54,013 bases of DNA from Kiritimatiellia bacterium (GTDB lineage: Bacteria > Verrucomicrobiota > Kiritimatiellia > UBA8416 > JADHWI01). The stretch spans positions 1-54,013 of the forward strand of contig JADHWI010000011.1 in the NCBI GenBank assembly GCA_016783565.1, read 5' to 3'. Shown here in pieces: positions 9,444 through 19,742 of the stretch. Each line of letters begins with the position of its first letter. Positions within the stretch are counted from its first letter, which is position 1. The notes beneath the pieces are model-generated. The model saw only the letters and a list, made by a program, of their open reading frames with translations, had not been told where the DNA came from and searched no databases. A program made the translations under genes and the position numbers.

Positions 9444-11648
9444 TTACCCGTTGCTGAGACGCTCGCGCAGTCCTGTGCGGCGTTGCTGAATTTCGTTGTT
9501 CTTTGTGGCGATGTATACTGCCTTGTTTGACCCCACGAGGCAGACCAGCTTCTTGCCACGCGTGATGGCGGTGTAGAGCAGGTTGCGCTGAAGCAGTTTG
9601 AAATGCTGCGTGGTCAACAGAATCACTACGGCAGGATATTCGCTACCCTGCGACTTATGGATGGAACAGGCATAGGCATGTATGAGTTCGTCGAGTTCGG
9701 TGTACTCGTAGTTAATTTTGCGACCATCATAATCCACAACCAGGTTACGATCTTCTGAGTTCAGGGTTAGAATTCTACCAATATCACCATTGAAAACTTC
9801 TTTGTCATAATTGTTTCGAATCTGCATGACGCGGTCATTGATACGGTACTTGCGTCCAAAGCGATCGATTTCACGTCCTGAGGGATTCATGGCTTCCTGC
9901 AGGACCGCGTTGAGATTCTCTGCACCGAGCTGGTTGCGGCGCATGGGGGTCAGAACCTGGATGTCTTTCAGTGGATCGAACCCGAATCGTTGCGGAATGC
10001 GACGGGTTACAAGATCAATGGTGCGCGCAATCACGGCGTCGGGTTCGGTGGTTTCGATAAAGAAGAAATCCGAATCCTCGCCTTTGGGTGGTTGTTCGAT
10101 GAGTTCGCCGCGATTGACGCGGTGCGCGTTGTGGATGATCCATCCGCCGGTTTGTTGACGAAAAACAGTATCCAGTCTGGTGCAGGGCACCACGCCGGAA
10201 TGTATGAGGTCACGTAATACGTTTCCGGGTCCCACGCTGGGTAACTGATCAATGTCACCCACCAGGACGAGGCATGCCCGGTTCGGAACAGCTTCGAGGA
10301 ACTGACTCATGAGGCGAATATCCATCATGGAGACTTCATCCAGAATGAACACATCGCCCTCAAGGGGATTGTCTGATCCGTGTTCAAAGTCGTGCGTTTG
10401 CGGCTGGTATTTAAGGAGTCGGTGCACGGTTTTTGCTTCGTGGTGGGTAGCCTCTTCCATGCGCTTGGCTGCGCGACCTGTTGGGGCTGCGAGTACGACC
10501 TGTAAACGTCGCTTTTTGTAAACGTCTGAGAGTGCGCGAATAATGGTTGTTTTGCCTACGCCCGGGCCGCCGGTCATGATGCTGAACTTGCTCGAGAGAG
10601 CCATGCTCAGGGCTTCGGTTTGTTTCGCTGCAAAGTGGAGATGCATGTGTTCTTCGGCCCAGGGGAGCGCTTTGTTGATGATGATGGGCTTAAACGTCGT
10701 GCGGGCTGAGAGAATATGTTTTACCCGTTCCACGACCGTGCACTCTGCGCGATAAATGGGGGTCAGGTAAACATGCTCGTTTTCTTTGGTGAGCGTGCCG
10801 CGTTTGAGTTCAACGTCCAGTGCTGGTGTGAGAATCTCCACGGCGATTCCCAGCAGTGTTTCGGCTTGCAGCAGCAACTCTGCAAGGGGGCAGTAGCAGT
10901 GCCCGGAATCGGTCAGCGTCTGCAGGACATGAATGATGCCTGCCCGTGCGCGCAGTTCAGAGTCCGGTGCAACGCCCAGGCTCATAGCTACCCCATCAGC
11001 AGTTTTAAATCCGATGCCCCAGACGTCGCCGCATAGTCGATAGGCATTCTGACGTATCAATGCCACGGACTGGTCTCCGTACTGTCTGAAAATGCGAGCG
11101 GCCTGGGCAGTGCCGATACCGTGACCCTGCAGAAAAATCATGATGTCCCGCACGGCTTTCTGTTCGCCCCAGGACTCCTTGATCTGGCGTCGTCGTTTCG
11201 GGCCGATGCCGTCGACATCCTCAAGGCGCTTGGATTCCTTTTCGATGATATCCAACGTTCGTTCGCCGAACTTGCGAACCAGTCGTTTTGCCAGTTCTTT
11301 GCGAATGCCGCGGATCATACCGCTGGAAAGGTAGCGTTCGATGCCTCGGGTTGATGTCGGGGCGATGCAGACAATGGCTTCCGCCTCGAATTGAAAACCA
11401 TGTTGTGGGTGCCTGATCCATTTTCCGGTCGCCTGTACGCTTTCTCCTGACCAGATGGCTGCGCAGTTGCCAACCAGGGTGGCTTCACCTTTTTGGTCGT
11501 CCAGGGCAACCCGGCAGACCGTGTAGCCCGTGTCTTCGTTGCGATATACGACGCTGCTGACGGTGCCATCAAGGGCATCGGCATGTGGATCTCTCGGTGC
11601 GGCGGGTTTCGGTTTGCGGTGAAACTGATTGTGCTGCCGATATGCCAT
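9444..11648 (-). CDS. recD2: RecD2-type ATP-dependent DNA helicase
   Basis: The 734-residue protein matches the RecD2/YrrC family: superfamily 1B 5'-3' DNA helicases with an extra N-terminal region and no RecBC partners. The N-terminal OB-like part holds SSVVYRNEDTGYTVCRV. Helix-hairpin-helix motifs include VDGIGPKR (about 145-152) and GIGTAQA. Walker A is GGPGVGKTT (about 360-368), Walker B ILDEVS (about 435-440), followed by LVGDIDQLPSVGPG. The C-terminal UvrD-like motif is SIHKSQGSEYPAV. A basic, Pro-rich N-terminal tail precedes the conserved part. It lies 22 bp after the M20 peptidase gene on the same strand. No recB or recC is in the window. Its expected role is recombination and DNA repair. 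Confidence 0.95.
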   Translation of the reverse strand: MAYRQHNQFHRKPKPAAPRDPHADALDGTVSSVVYRNEDTGYTVCRVALDDQKGEATLVGNCAAIWSGESVQATGKWIRHPQHGFQFEAEAIVCIAPTSTRGIERYLSSGMIRGIRKELAKRLVRKFGERTLDIIEKESKRLEDVDGIGPKRRRQIKESWGEQKAVRDIMIFLQGHGIGTAQAARIFRQYGDQSVALIRQNAYRLCGDVWGIGFKTADGVAMSLGVAPDSELRARAGIIHVLQTLTDSGHCYCPLAELLLQAETLLGIAVEILTPALDVELKRGTLTKENEHVYLTPIYRAECTVVERVKHILSARTTFKPIIINKALPWAEEHMHLHFAAKQTEALSMALSSKFSIMTGGPGVGKTTIIRALSDVYKKRRLQVVLAAPTGRAAKRMEEATHHEAKTVHRLLKYQPQTHDFEHGSDNPLEGDVFILDEVSMMDIRLMSQFLEAVPNRACLVLVGDIDQLPSVGPGNVLRDLIHSGVVPCTRLDTVFRQQTGGWIIHNAHRVNRGELIEQPPKGEDSDFFFIETTEPDAVIARTIDLVTRRIPQRFGFDPLKDIQVLTPMRRNQLGAENLNAVLQEAMNPSGREIDRFGRKYRINDRVMQIRNNYDKEVFNGDIGRILTLNSEDRNLVVDYDGRKINYEYTELDELIHAYACSIHKSQGSEYPAVVILLTTQHFKLLQRNLLYTAITRGKKLVCLVGSNKAVYIATKNNEIQQRRTGLRERLSNG

Positions 11649-11670
11649 GAGTAGATGGTCTCCAGTGTGT

Positions 11671-13047
11671 TTACAGTTGGGAGAGAAACAAGCACGCGTA
11701 AAGAAAGCCCTGTCGGAACTGTTCTATTGAGAATGATTCGTTGGGAGCATGAATGCGATCCTCGTCATGGCCGAATCCAATGAGCAACGGTTCGGCTTTC
11801 GCGGCTTGTGCCAGTGCGCTCACGATGGGCACAGAGGCCCCCTCCCAGACGTATGCGGGTTTGTGGGGAGATAATTCTGTGAGCACGTTATGAGCTTGTG
11901 ATATGAGTTCGGAGTTCGGGTCCAGTCGAAATCCCGGGCCGGCGCTCATGCAGTCCCATATGGCAAGCTGTAATCCCGGCGGTGTGTGGGCTTCAAGGTG
12001 TTTGCGAATCAGGTTCAGGCATCGATCAGGGTCCTGACCGGGGACAAGGCGTGAACTGATCTTTGCTTCTGCCACAGACGGGATGATGGTTTTGGTGCCT
12101 TGTCCTCCAAATCCGGAGTGAACGCCGTTGATTTCAATAGTGGGACGAAATCCGATGCGTTCGCGCGCGGTGAAGTCGCGCTCTCCCCCAACGGGGGGCG
12201 CGCCGGTGTCGGTGCGGTATTCGTTCGGGTCCAAGGCGATTTCATTGGCTAGTTCCAGTGCACGTTCGGAAGGTTCCGTGATGTCATCGCAGTAGCCCTC
12301 AATGGCTATGTGACCACGGGAATCGTGTAACGAGGCGAGTAGCTCGGCTATGCCTTGTGCCGGGTTGGGGCAGACGCCGCCATGCACGCCGGAATGCAAA
12401 TCATGATCAGGTCCGGTCAGGGTCAGCGCCATAAAGATGACGCCGCGCAATCCCATCGTAATGGTGGGTATGCCGGACCGTACGGTGCCGGTGTCGCAGA
12501 CCATCAGGATGTCGGCATTGAGCGTGTCGTGCCACTGGTCAACGGATGCGTTGAGACCCTGGCTTCCGCATTCTTCCTCGCCTTCGATTAGAATTTTGAG
12601 TCCCACATTAAGCGCATCGTTTTGTAGCAGTGTTTCGATCGCTTTAAGGACATACATGACCTGTCCCTTGTTGTCTTCGGCACCGCGAGCATAGAGGCGA
12701 CCCTCGCGCAGATCAGGTTCAAAGGGTGGGGTGGTCCAGTCCTCAAGGGGATCGGCGGGCTGCACATCATAGTGACCGTAGAACAGTACGGTCTTCTGAC
12801 CTGGTTTCGCCGGGCGGTGGGCATAGGCAGCCGGCTGATGGCCCGTTTCGAGTATGGATGCATCAAGGCCCATGGCCGAAAGTTGCGCCACAACCCATGC
12901 GGCGCAATTACGGCAATCCTGCTTGTGTTCTTCAAAAGCGCCCAGAGAAGGGAATCGAAGGAATTCCTTCCACTCTTCGATATAGCGATCGCTATTCGCT
13001 TCGAAGATTTCATTGAATGTGTCTCGTGTCAATGTCTTCAACGACAT
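11671..13047 (-). CDS. M20 family metallopeptidase (dipeptidase-like)
   Basis: This 458-residue cytoplasmic protein has no signal peptide. Metal-binding and catalytic motifs of the M20 family are all present: GHYDVQP (His92, Asp94), GAEDNKGQ (Asp125, bridging), EGEEECGS (Glu158 base and Glu159 ligand), and a C-terminal GFGHDEDRIHAPNE with the last His ligand. A dimerisation lid domain lies between. This arrangement is that of carnosinase/CNDP-like dipeptidases, annotated as M20/M25/M40 dipeptidase. The expected reaction is hydrolysis of dipeptides with two zinc ions. Its coding end lies 22 bp from the recD2 start, so the two may be cotranscribed without functional linkage. Confidence 0.93.
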   Translation of the reverse strand: MSLKTLTRDTFNEIFEANSDRYIEEWKEFLRFPSLGAFEEHKQDCRNCAAWVVAQLSAMGLDASILETGHQPAAYAHRPAKPGQKTVLFYGHYDVQPADPLEDWTTPPFEPDLREGRLYARGAEDNKGQVMYVLKAIETLLQNDALNVGLKILIEGEEECGSQGLNASVDQWHDTLNADILMVCDTGTVRSGIPTITMGLRGVIFMALTLTGPDHDLHSGVHGGVCPNPAQGIAELLASLHDSRGHIAIEGYCDDITEPSERALELANEIALDPNEYRTDTGAPPVGGERDFTARERIGFRPTIEINGVHSGFGGQGTKTIIPSVAEAKISSRLVPGQDPDRCLNLIRKHLEAHTPPGLQLAIWDCMSAGPGFRLDPNSELISQAHNVLTELSPHKPAYVWEGASVPIVSALAQAAKAEPLLIGFGHDEDRIHAPNESFSIEQFRQGFLYACLFLSQL

Positions 13048-13328
13048 AGTGATAGTCCTCTGGCTTGATCCGATATTCGCTGTTCATTCCTGTTTTACTG
13101 GAGCAGACCATATCGCAATGCTGAGCGCAAGGCAACAGGAGGGTGGGGTATTGAGATTCAGCAATATAGATTTCCTTGAGGTCGTTACGAAAAAAATGGC
13201 AAATAATCTGTGTTTTTTTCAGAAATAGGTTGTTCTTGAGCGGTACATTTACTATCTATTACAGCCTTTTATTTTGCAGATTAGGGATTAATGGCTTCAG
13301 GAAGAGGCATGGCAGAAGAAGGACAGGT

Positions 13329-13553
13329 ATGTTTACGCAAGGTCTTACGCTAATGGTTGCAGGGATGGGAACGGTTATTGTGTTCCTCCTGGTGATGGTG
13401 GTGGTCATGCATGCGACCGCCTGGGTTTTTCGCCGTTTTGCGCATGTTTTAGCAGAAAAGGAACAACCTGAGAGTCATTTGCAGACACTGGTTCCCGATG
13501 ATTCAATTGACATTGCCGTGGCAATTGCGGCGATACGACATTATCGCGGCTGA
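13329..13553 (+). CDS. oadG: Oxaloacetate decarboxylase gamma subunit
   Basis: The protein has 74 residues from the ATG preceded by GAAGGA. One N-terminal membrane helix (LTLMVAGMGTVIVFLLVMVVV) leads into a short charged C-terminal tail ending AIAAIRHYRG. OadG subunits of sodium-pumping decarboxylases have this size and layout, including the conserved Gly-Met-Gly-Thr-Val in the helix and the Ile-Ala-x-Ala-Ile-Ala near the C-terminus. It anchors the alpha subunit to the membrane-bound beta subunit. It is the first gene of a gamma-alpha-beta operon, with 29 bp to oadA. A longer open frame upstream has no recognisable coding content. Confidence 0.88.
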   Translation: MFTQGLTLMVAGMGTVIVFLLVMVVVMHATAWVFRRFAHVLAEKEQPESHLQTLVPDDSIDIAVAIAAIRHYRG

Positions 13554-13582
13554 TTCGCCGCCCTAGAAAAGGCAGGACAAGA

Positions 13583-15397
13583 GTGGCAAAGAAACAAGTT
13601 AAATTTATGTGCACCGCGTTTCGTGACGGCTTTCAGTCTGTTTACGGCGCACGAGTGCTGACGCGTGATTTCATGCCGGCTGTTGAGGCCGCAAGCGAGG
13701 CGGGAATCTCGTGGTTCGAGGCGGGTGGTGGCGCCCGTTTTCAATCGTTGTATTTCTATTGCAACGAAGATGCATTCCAGATGATGGATCACTTTCGTCA
13801 GGCCGCAGGTCCCGATGCGAACCTGCAGACATTGGCGAGGGGCGTTAACGTCGTGGGCTTGGACTCGCAGTCAAGCGATGTCGTGGATCTTCATGCTAAA
13901 ATGTTTAAAAAGCATGGCATCACGACGATTCGTAATTTTGATGCACTCAATGACGTGAACAATCTGATTTATAGCGGAAAGTGCATCACGGACGCTGGCT
14001 TGAAGCATCAGGTCTGCGTCACGATGATGGAATTGCCTCCTGGGTGTCAAGGTGCACACGATCCGGACTTCTACGAGAGCGTCTTGCAGGGAATTCTGGA
14101 TGCAGAGATTCCGTTTGATTCTGTTTGTTTCAAGGATGCATCGGGGACAGCCGTTCCTTCCAAGGTGTATGAAACGATCAAACGTGCTCGTAAAATGCTT
14201 CCTGAAGGCACGCACATTCATTTTCACTCCCATGAAACGGCTGGAATCGGCGTGATTGGATACCGGGCGGCTCTGGATGCCGGTGCAGATGGCATTGATC
14301 TTTCAATGGCACCGACATCGGGCGGGACCTGTCAGCCGGATATTGCAGTCATGTGGCACGCTTTGCGCGGTACGGATTATGACCTGGGGATCGACATTGA
14401 CAAGGTCATGAAGGCTGAGGAAGTGTTCAAGGAATGCATGGCTGACTATTTCCTCCCGCCGGAGGCAACCCGCGTGGAGCCGATGATTCCCTGGAGCCCG
14501 ATGCCGGGTGGGGCGTTGACGGCTAACACGCAGATGCTGCGCGATAATGGGATTATGGAAAAGTATCCTGAGATCATTGGCGCCATGAGCGAAGTGGTGC
14601 GTCGTGGTGGTTTCGGCACTTCCGTGACGCCCGTGTCGCAGTTCTATTTCCAGCAGGCTTTTAATAACGTGATGTTTGGCGAATGGAAGAAGATTGCCGA
14701 GGGTTACGGAAAGATGGTGTTGGGTTACTTTGGTAAGACACCTGTCGCTCCCGATCCTGAGATCGTGAAGTTGGCTGCAGAGCAGCTTGAGCTTGAGCCG
14801 ACCACGAAGACGCCAATTGAGATCAACGATGCGGACCCGAAGAAGGGACTCAAAGTGGCGCGCGAACGGTTGACGGCGGCTGGCATTACTGAGACCGATG
14901 AAAACCTCTTCATTTCTGCCACATGCAAGGAGAAGGGGATTGCGTACCTGAAAGGCGAGGCCAAGTTGGGTGTTCGCAAGAAGAGTCACAAAGAGCGTGC
15001 CGAGGAGAGCGATCATGATGCCACGGCTGGTTACTCGGTGACGGTCAACGATCGTATGTATGAGATTATTGTGGAAGACGGAAAAGCCACGGTGGATGGC
15101 AAGGTCTATGATTTTGACATCAGCGAGGGGATCGAATCGCCGCGCGTGGTTCCTGCGGACAAGGCACAGGCGGCAACCGCCGACGCAAAGTCCGTCAAAG
15201 CACCGCTTCCCGGTATGGTGGTTCGGATCAACTGTGATGTGAGCCAGCATGTGAATGCGGGTGATACGTTGTTGGTTTTGGAAGCCATGAAGATGGAAGT
15301 TGAAGTCAAGGCGCCGGTAGATGGGACGATCAGTTCGATTGCCGTGACCAAGGGAACCCAGGTGACAGCCGGCCATGTGTTGGCCTACATTAACTGA
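13583..15397 (+). CDS. oadA: Oxaloacetate decarboxylase alpha subunit (biotin carboxyltransferase)
   Basis: The 604-residue protein starts at GTG after AGGA. It has an N-terminal carboxyltransferase TIM barrel, a conserved carboxylase domain and a C-terminal biotinyl domain. Visible residues are Asp15 in AFRDGFQS, Lys184 in [10 protein letters not shown] (the usually carbamylated Lys), and His215/His217 in HFHSHETAG, matching the metal site. The biotin Lys is about residue 570 in EAMKMEVEV. The enzyme moves CO2 from oxaloacetate to biotin. Its start, [12 protein letters not shown], differs from the common TDTTLRDAHQS, so it is a divergent member, and another substrate such as a different oxo- or acyl-CoA acid cannot be excluded. 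Neighbouring oadG and oadB support the sodium-pump assignment. Confidence 0.92.
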   Translation: MAKKQVKFMCTAFRDGFQSVYGARVLTRDFMPAVEAASEAGISWFEAGGGARFQSLYFYCNEDAFQMMDHFRQAAGPDANLQTLARGVNVVGLDSQSSDVVDLHAKMFKKHGITTIRNFDALNDVNNLIYSGKCITDAGLKHQVCVTMMELPPGCQGAHDPDFYESVLQGILDAEIPFDSVCFKDASGTAVPSKVYETIKRARKMLPEGTHIHFHSHETAGIGVIGYRAALDAGADGIDLSMAPTSGGTCQPDIAVMWHALRGTDYDLGIDIDKVMKAEEVFKECMADYFLPPEATRVEPMIPWSPMPGGALTANTQMLRDNGIMEKYPEIIGAMSEVVRRGGFGTSVTPVSQFYFQQAFNNVMFGEWKKIAEGYGKMVLGYFGKTPVAPDPEIVKLAAEQLELEPTTKTPIEINDADPKKGLKVARERLTAAGITETDENLFISATCKEKGIAYLKGEAKLGVRKKSHKERAEESDHDATAGYSVTVNDRMYEIIVEDGKATVDGKVYDFDISEGIESPRVVPADKAQAATADAKSVKAPLPGMVVRINCDVSQHVNAGDTLLVLEAMKMEVEVKAPVDGTISSIAVTKGTQVTAGHVLAYIN

Positions 15398-15401
15398 TTG
15401 G

Positions 15402-16763
15402 ATGATCATGAGGCGCTTTCCGCATTTCTTGAATAGTAAGCGTGGTGTTTGCTCTACTCTGCTGGCGTTGGTTGTGTTGTGTCTTGTGGTGCCTTGTGGC
15501 ATCGCGGGCGATACCGCATCCAACGAAGTTGCGCAGGGAGCGGATGCAGCTCGTGAATTGATTCATACCACAGGAATCTATGGTTTTGCCGAGGGATTTC
15601 ATGAGCTGTTTGCCGGAAAAGAGGATGTGCCGGCTGAGTCCGAGGAAACTCATAAGAAGGGATTGTTGCCAAGCGGGGTAGGGCAACTTGTGATGATCGT
15701 CGTGGGGCTTGCTTTGATTTACCTCGCGATTGCAAAGCAGTTTGAGCCACTGTTGTTGCTGCCCATTGGTTTTGGTGGAATTTTGGCGAACGTGCCAATG
15801 GCTGGCGTCGCCGAACCGGGTGGTTTTCTCTATTATGTGTATAATTTCGGCATTGTTCCGCCCGGTCTGTTTCCTCTGTTGATTTTTATGGGGGTTGGCG
15901 CCATGACGGACTTCGGCCCGTTGATTGCCAACCCGAAGACCGCTTTGCTGGGCGCGGCTGCACAGTTCGGCATTTTCTTCAGCCTGTTGGGTGCGCTGGT
16001 TTTGTCCGGGACGTTCGACAGCATTAACTTCACCGTGCAGGATGCATCGGCCATTGGCATCATTGGTGGTGCAGATGGACCCACTGCCATCTTCCTGGCC
16101 GGGCGCTTGGCTCCTGATCTCCTGGGGGCAATTGCGGTGGCAGCCTATTCTTACATGGCGCTGGTGCCGATTATTCAACCACCGATCATGCGTTTGTTGA
16201 CGACGCCCGAAGAGCGGCGTATTGAAATGAAGCAGCTTCGCCATGTGTCGAAGACTGAAAAGATTGTTTTTCCGCTGACGGTGCTCACGTTGTGTGTCCT
16301 TCTGTTGCCTTCGGCTACCCCCCTGATTGGAATGTTGATGTTTGGCAACCTGCTCAAGGAATCGGGCGTGGTTGAACGTCTTTCGCGTACAGCGGCTAAC
16401 GAGCTGATCAACATTGTCACCATCCTGTTGGGTCTGGCGGTAGGTTCCAAGCTTTCAGCGGATAAATTTCTGCAGCCTGAAACGATTGGAATCCTGTTGC
16501 TTGGGCTGGCTGCATTTGCGGTGGGTACGGCTTCCGGAGTTATGCTTGCGAAGGGTATGAATCTTATTTCGAAAGAAAAGATGAATCCCCTCATTGGTGC
16601 GGCTGGTGTCTCTGCTGTGCCCATGGCGGCCCGTGTGGTCAATAAAGAGGGCCTCAAGGCCAATCCTCACAATTTCCTGCTCATGCATGCCATGGGCCCG
16701 AATGTGGCTGGTGTGATTGGCTCTGCCGTTGCGGCGGGTGTTCTTCTCGCATTGTGCGGGTGA
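15402..16763 (+). CDS. oadB: Oxaloacetate decarboxylase beta subunit (Na+-translocating)
   Basis: The protein has 453 residues from an ATG 5 bp after the oadA stop; another ATG follows two codons later. An N-terminal hydrophobic segment ([19 protein letters not shown]) and a soluble stretch of about 50 residues precede the classical multi-helix OadB core. The core carries [13 protein letters not shown] and [16 protein letters not shown]. The Asp of ADGPT corresponds to the conserved Asp implicated in sodium and proton binding. The C-terminus has [18 protein letters not shown]. It decarboxylates carboxybiotin and couples this to sodium export. The N-terminal extension, possibly a cleavable signal or extra helix, is longer than in short family members. 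Confidence 0.93.
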   Translation: MIMRRFPHFLNSKRGVCSTLLALVVLCLVVPCGIAGDTASNEVAQGADAARELIHTTGIYGFAEGFHELFAGKEDVPAESEETHKKGLLPSGVGQLVMIVVGLALIYLAIAKQFEPLLLLPIGFGGILANVPMAGVAEPGGFLYYVYNFGIVPPGLFPLLIFMGVGAMTDFGPLIANPKTALLGAAAQFGIFFSLLGALVLSGTFDSINFTVQDASAIGIIGGADGPTAIFLAGRLAPDLLGAIAVAAYSYMALVPIIQPPIMRLLTTPEERRIEMKQLRHVSKTEKIVFPLTVLTLCVLLLPSATPLIGMLMFGNLLKESGVVERLSRTAANELINIVTILLGLAVGSKLSADKFLQPETIGILLLGLAAFAVGTASGVMLAKGMNLISKEKMNPLIGAAGVSAVPMAARVVNKEGLKANPHNFLLMHAMGPNVAGVIGSAVAAGVLLALCG

Positions 16764-16823
16764 GTTAAGCCAATTTTGACCAACAGCGCATCGCCCATTC
16801 AACCTGCTATGAGTCCCACGGGA

Positions 16824-17882
16824 TTATTGTGTCTGTTCGGGCGGGTTCTCGCCGCATCTGGTATTGGTGGATAGTAGTCCGCAAGCAGCAAGGATGTCCT
16901 GTCCACGGGATGCGCGGATGGTGGTTGTGAGACCTTCGTCCGCAAGCTTGTCGCGAAAATCCACTAGTCTTTGTTCATCAGTGGCAGGTAGAGGGGTGTC
17001 GGGAACAGGGTGAAAGCGGATGAGGTTTACCCTGCACCGTAGTCCGGCGAGCAAGTCCAGCAGGGCATCAGCGTGTGCCGGGGTGTCATTCATTCCGCTG
17101 AATACGATGTATTCGAAAGAGATACGTCGTTGCAGACCAAAGTTCCAATTGCGCACCACCTCCAGTGAGTCTGCCATAGGATAGACGGATTCGATAGGCA
17201 TCAGCTTCTGCCGCTCGCTGGGGATGGGTGTGTGCAGACTGATAGCCAGATGCACCTCACACTCGTTAAGCAAACGGACGACGCCCGGTGTAATGCCGAT
17301 GGTGGAAACGGTAATGCGTCGAGGGCTCATGGCGAACCCCCAGGGGGCGGTGAGGATTTCTATGCTTGTCAGCACCTCATCCAGATTGTCTAGAGGTTCA
17401 CCCATCCCCATATAGACGATATTGGTGATGCGATCTGCTTCGGCCGTGCTAAGGATCTGGTTGAGGATTTCGCCTGCGGTTAGTTGCCCTTGAAACCCCT
17501 GCTTTCCGGTCATGCAGAATACGCAACCCATTTTGCAACCCACCTGTGAGGAAACGCAGACCGTGCAGCGTTCGCGGTCTGGAATTGTGACGGTCTCGAT
17601 GTAGCGCTCATGGCCGGTTGCAAAGAGGTATTTTCGCGTCCCATCACGGCTTTTCTGCATATCCATTGGTGCGGTTACACCCGTGATATGGTGTTCTTCA
17701 AGCAACTGGCGGACCTTCTTGGATAGATTGGTCATCTCTCCAATGCTGTTGACCCGCTGCTGATAGAGCCAGTGTGCAATTTGTTTTCCGTTAAAGGCGG
17801 GCAGTCCATAACCGCGCGCAAGCTCGACCAACGCATCCTGCGTCAGCCCCAGCAGAGCAGTTTTGTGTGTGGTATTGTTCAT
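16824..17882 (-). CDS. rlmN: Dual-specificity rRNA/tRNA adenine-C2 methyltransferase RlmN
   Basis: This 352-residue radical SAM enzyme methylates C2 of an adenosine in 23S rRNA and in tRNAs. The N-terminal helical domain has GKQIAHWLYQQRV. The cluster motif is VGCKMGCVFCMTGKQGF, which binds the 4Fe-4S cluster through the CxxxCxxC cysteines. YMGMGEPLDN and the C-terminal RASRGQDILAACGL, with its methyl-carrying Cys, are diagnostic for RlmN rather than Cfr-like paralogues. The start codon overlaps the stop of the upstream MATE gene by 4 bp, indicating translational coupling. Length is normal for the family. Confidence 0.96.
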   Translation of the reverse strand: MNNTTHKTALLGLTQDALVELARGYGLPAFNGKQIAHWLYQQRVNSIGEMTNLSKKVRQLLEEHHITGVTAPMDMQKSRDGTRKYLFATGHERYIETVTIPDRERCTVCVSSQVGCKMGCVFCMTGKQGFQGQLTAGEILNQILSTAEADRITNIVYMGMGEPLDNLDEVLTSIEILTAPWGFAMSPRRITVSTIGITPGVVRLLNECEVHLAISLHTPIPSERQKLMPIESVYPMADSLEVVRNWNFGLQRRISFEYIVFSGMNDTPAHADALLDLLAGLRCRVNLIRFHPVPDTPLPATDEQRLVDFRDKLADEGLTTTIRASRGQDILAACGLLSTNTRCGENPPEQTQ

Positions 17883-19279
17883 GATGATGTCTCAGGGCTT
17901 TCTTGTTCAATCACGCGCATGGATTGCCACTTTCCTTGACCGTAGCGTGTGAGAAACACCAAACTGGCAATGATAACATGTATGACAAGCAATCCCCACA
18001 GGGTCCATGCCGATGCGCCCAGGGTGAATGCAATCCAGCATGGGAGCACCATGGTACCCCATGAGAGTACAATGCCCATACTCATTGAGAAGCGCGTGTC
18101 ACCTGCGCCCTTGATGGCATGGCTGTATACAATGTAAAGCGCGTCGAAGGCCAGGTACGCAGTAATGAAACGCAGACAGATCTTTGCGGCATGCAGGGCT
18201 TCGACCTGCTCGGTGTCGCCAGGACGTGCGAAGAGTGCGAGTACAGGGTCTGCAGCAAAGATGAATAGAATTGCCACAAAACTATTGTAAATGACCGCCA
18301 GTAAAACGGCATTCTTAACGGCTTGCCTGGCAAATGGAATGTCGCGTGCACCCACTCCCTGGCCGACCATGATTGAGGCGGTTGTGCCAAGGCCGATAAG
18401 CGGGAGGAATGCCAGTGCGTTTAATCCGAACGCAATGTTGGCTGCTTCGAGCATGACCTCTCCCATTCTTCCCAGCAGCACGATGAACATATTGAATGCG
18501 GCCATATCCAGCATGAACTGGAGTCCGTTAGGCAGGCCGAAACGGATGAGGCGGCGGAACAGCGGGAGGTCGAAGGTGATGCGGGGTAATGTGCCGAACT
18601 CGCGGCGGTTCTCCTTGTTCAGAAAAAGAGCCATTGCGATTGTCATACCGATGGTTGCGCTAATTCCTGTGGCGATTCCAGCACCCACGATACCCATACG
18701 CGGGAAGCCCAATGCACCGAAAATGAGTACCCGGTTGAGCGCAATGTTAATGGCGGCGGTGAGCAGCTCCAATACCATCACAACGCGTGTCTTTCCGCGT
18801 CCGCTCCAGAATCCTGCCAGTGTGGAGAAAATCATGGGAGCCATGCTGAATCGGCATAATACGCGGAAATAGGGGATCTGCTGCGCTTGCACTGCGGGAG
18901 CATGCCCCATCCAGTCAAACAGAGAGGGTGCCAGTTGGCCGCACGCTGCCACGAATAAACCGCCGCCTGCCGCAAGGTAGAGTCCCTGCCATATGGCCAG
19001 TCCTGCGCGTTTGCGCTGTGCGGCACCTACATACTGCGCAACGAATGTGTGTGTATAGCCGGCAGTGCCCAGAAACAGGCTCATGAGGCAAAAGCTCATC
19101 AGGCCGGCCGGCATGGAGGCCGCAATGGCTTCGCGGGAATAATGCGCCAGCATTACGCGGTCGGCAAATAGACGTAACGCGTGACCCGACGCAGCCATGA
19201 CCAGGGGGAATGCGACGGCGATAATCCTGCGCATCGTCGGCCGATCGGCAATTGGCGGTATCGTGTTTGAATGGGGCAT
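17879..19279 (-). CDS. MATE family multidrug/cation efflux transporter
   Basis: The protein has 466 residues from an ATG preceded by GAGGAC; the longer frame to 19324 lacks a good site. About twelve hydrophobic segments are visible. It begins RPTMRRIIAVAFPLVMAASG and includes FLGTAGYTHTFVAQYVGA and LPLIGLGTTASIMVGQGVGA, the usual MATE repeats. MATE proteins export cationic compounds in exchange for sodium or protons. A sodium gradient from the nearby oxaloacetate decarboxylase could supply the driving force, but that is inference. It overlaps rlmN by 4 bp, forming a two-gene unit. Substrate cannot be inferred. Confidence 0.9.
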   Translation of the reverse strand: MPHSNTIPPIADRPTMRRIIAVAFPLVMAASGHALRLFADRVMLAHYSREAIAASMPAGLMSFCLMSLFLGTAGYTHTFVAQYVGAAQRKRAGLAIWQGLYLAAGGGLFVAACGQLAPSLFDWMGHAPAVQAQQIPYFRVLCRFSMAPMIFSTLAGFWSGRGKTRVVMVLELLTAAINIALNRVLIFGALGFPRMGIVGAGIATGISATIGMTIAMALFLNKENRREFGTLPRITFDLPLFRRLIRFGLPNGLQFMLDMAAFNMFIVLLGRMGEVMLEAANIAFGLNALAFLPLIGLGTTASIMVGQGVGARDIPFARQAVKNAVLLAVIYNSFVAILFIFAADPVLALFARPGDTEQVEALHAAKICLRFITAYLAFDALYIVYSHAIKGAGDTRFSMSMGIVLSWGTMVLPCWIAFTLGASAWTLWGLLVIHVIIASLVFLTRYGQGKWQSMRVIEQESPETSS

Positions 19280-19411
19280 AATGTCCTCGTAAAGATCAGT
19301 CGGGCACTTTGCGTCATATCGCACAGGATGAGAAGCTCGAAATCTTCAATTGCAAGGAATATGACTTTTGCTCTTGAGCGCACGGGGATGCTTGAGTAAG
19401 ACTATCTGGCT

Positions 19412-19720
19412 ATGAAAACAATTACCGGTCTATTTTTTGTTGCCTTGCTTTTTTTGGGTTGTTCATACAGTCACATTCCATCGAAGAGGTCTGTGTACAA
19501 GCGAGCTTGTCAGGCTGTAACGCAGACCGAGAGCGTGCCGTCGAATGCGAAATTTTCACCCATGAAAGACGTTGCTATCGGCATTGGAAAGAATGCGGCC
19601 TCGGTTGATCTGTCCTATACCTATACGGATGTGGATGGCCAGACGAAGACCGGGTCGCGCACGGTCTGGCTTAAACGTGTTGCCCGCACCTGGGTAGTAA
19701 CACGCGTTGAGCCCACGTAA
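19412..19720 (+). CDS. Small putative lipoprotein of unknown function
   Basis: The protein has 102 residues. The N-terminus MKTITGLFFVALLFLGCSYS is a lipoprotein signal peptide; the lipobox is LFLGC, with Cys as the lipidated residue. The mature part is about 85 residues and predicted beta-rich, ending RTWVVTRVEPT. The middle has YTYTDVDGQTKTGSRTVWLKR, split here as YTYTDVDGQTKTG and SRTVWLKR, which resembles small beta-sheet domains of the NTF2/DUF4878-like kind, but I do not recognise a family with confidence. It stands alone between the divergent MATE gene and the convergent purH-like gene. No strong ribosome binding site is visible. Confidence 0.65.
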   Translation: MKTITGLFFVALLFLGCSYSHIPSKRSVYKRACQAVTQTESVPSNAKFSPMKDVAIGIGKNAASVDLSYTYTDVDGQTKTGSRTVWLKRVARTWVVTRVEPT

Positions 19721-19742
19721 ACTTCCGTTGAGTTGTTCCTGC

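Noticed and set aside
12125..12140. Third possible copy of the TTCAATAGGG block (TTTCAATAGTGGG)
   Set aside because: It is interrupted by a T, lies inside the peptidase gene and has no TCGGAAAAG block at the required 15-nt spacing.
14303..15523. A 406-residue open frame on the minus strand
   Set aside because: It is antisense to oadA/oadB; composition mirrors the GC-skewed codons of the real genes and no domain is seen.
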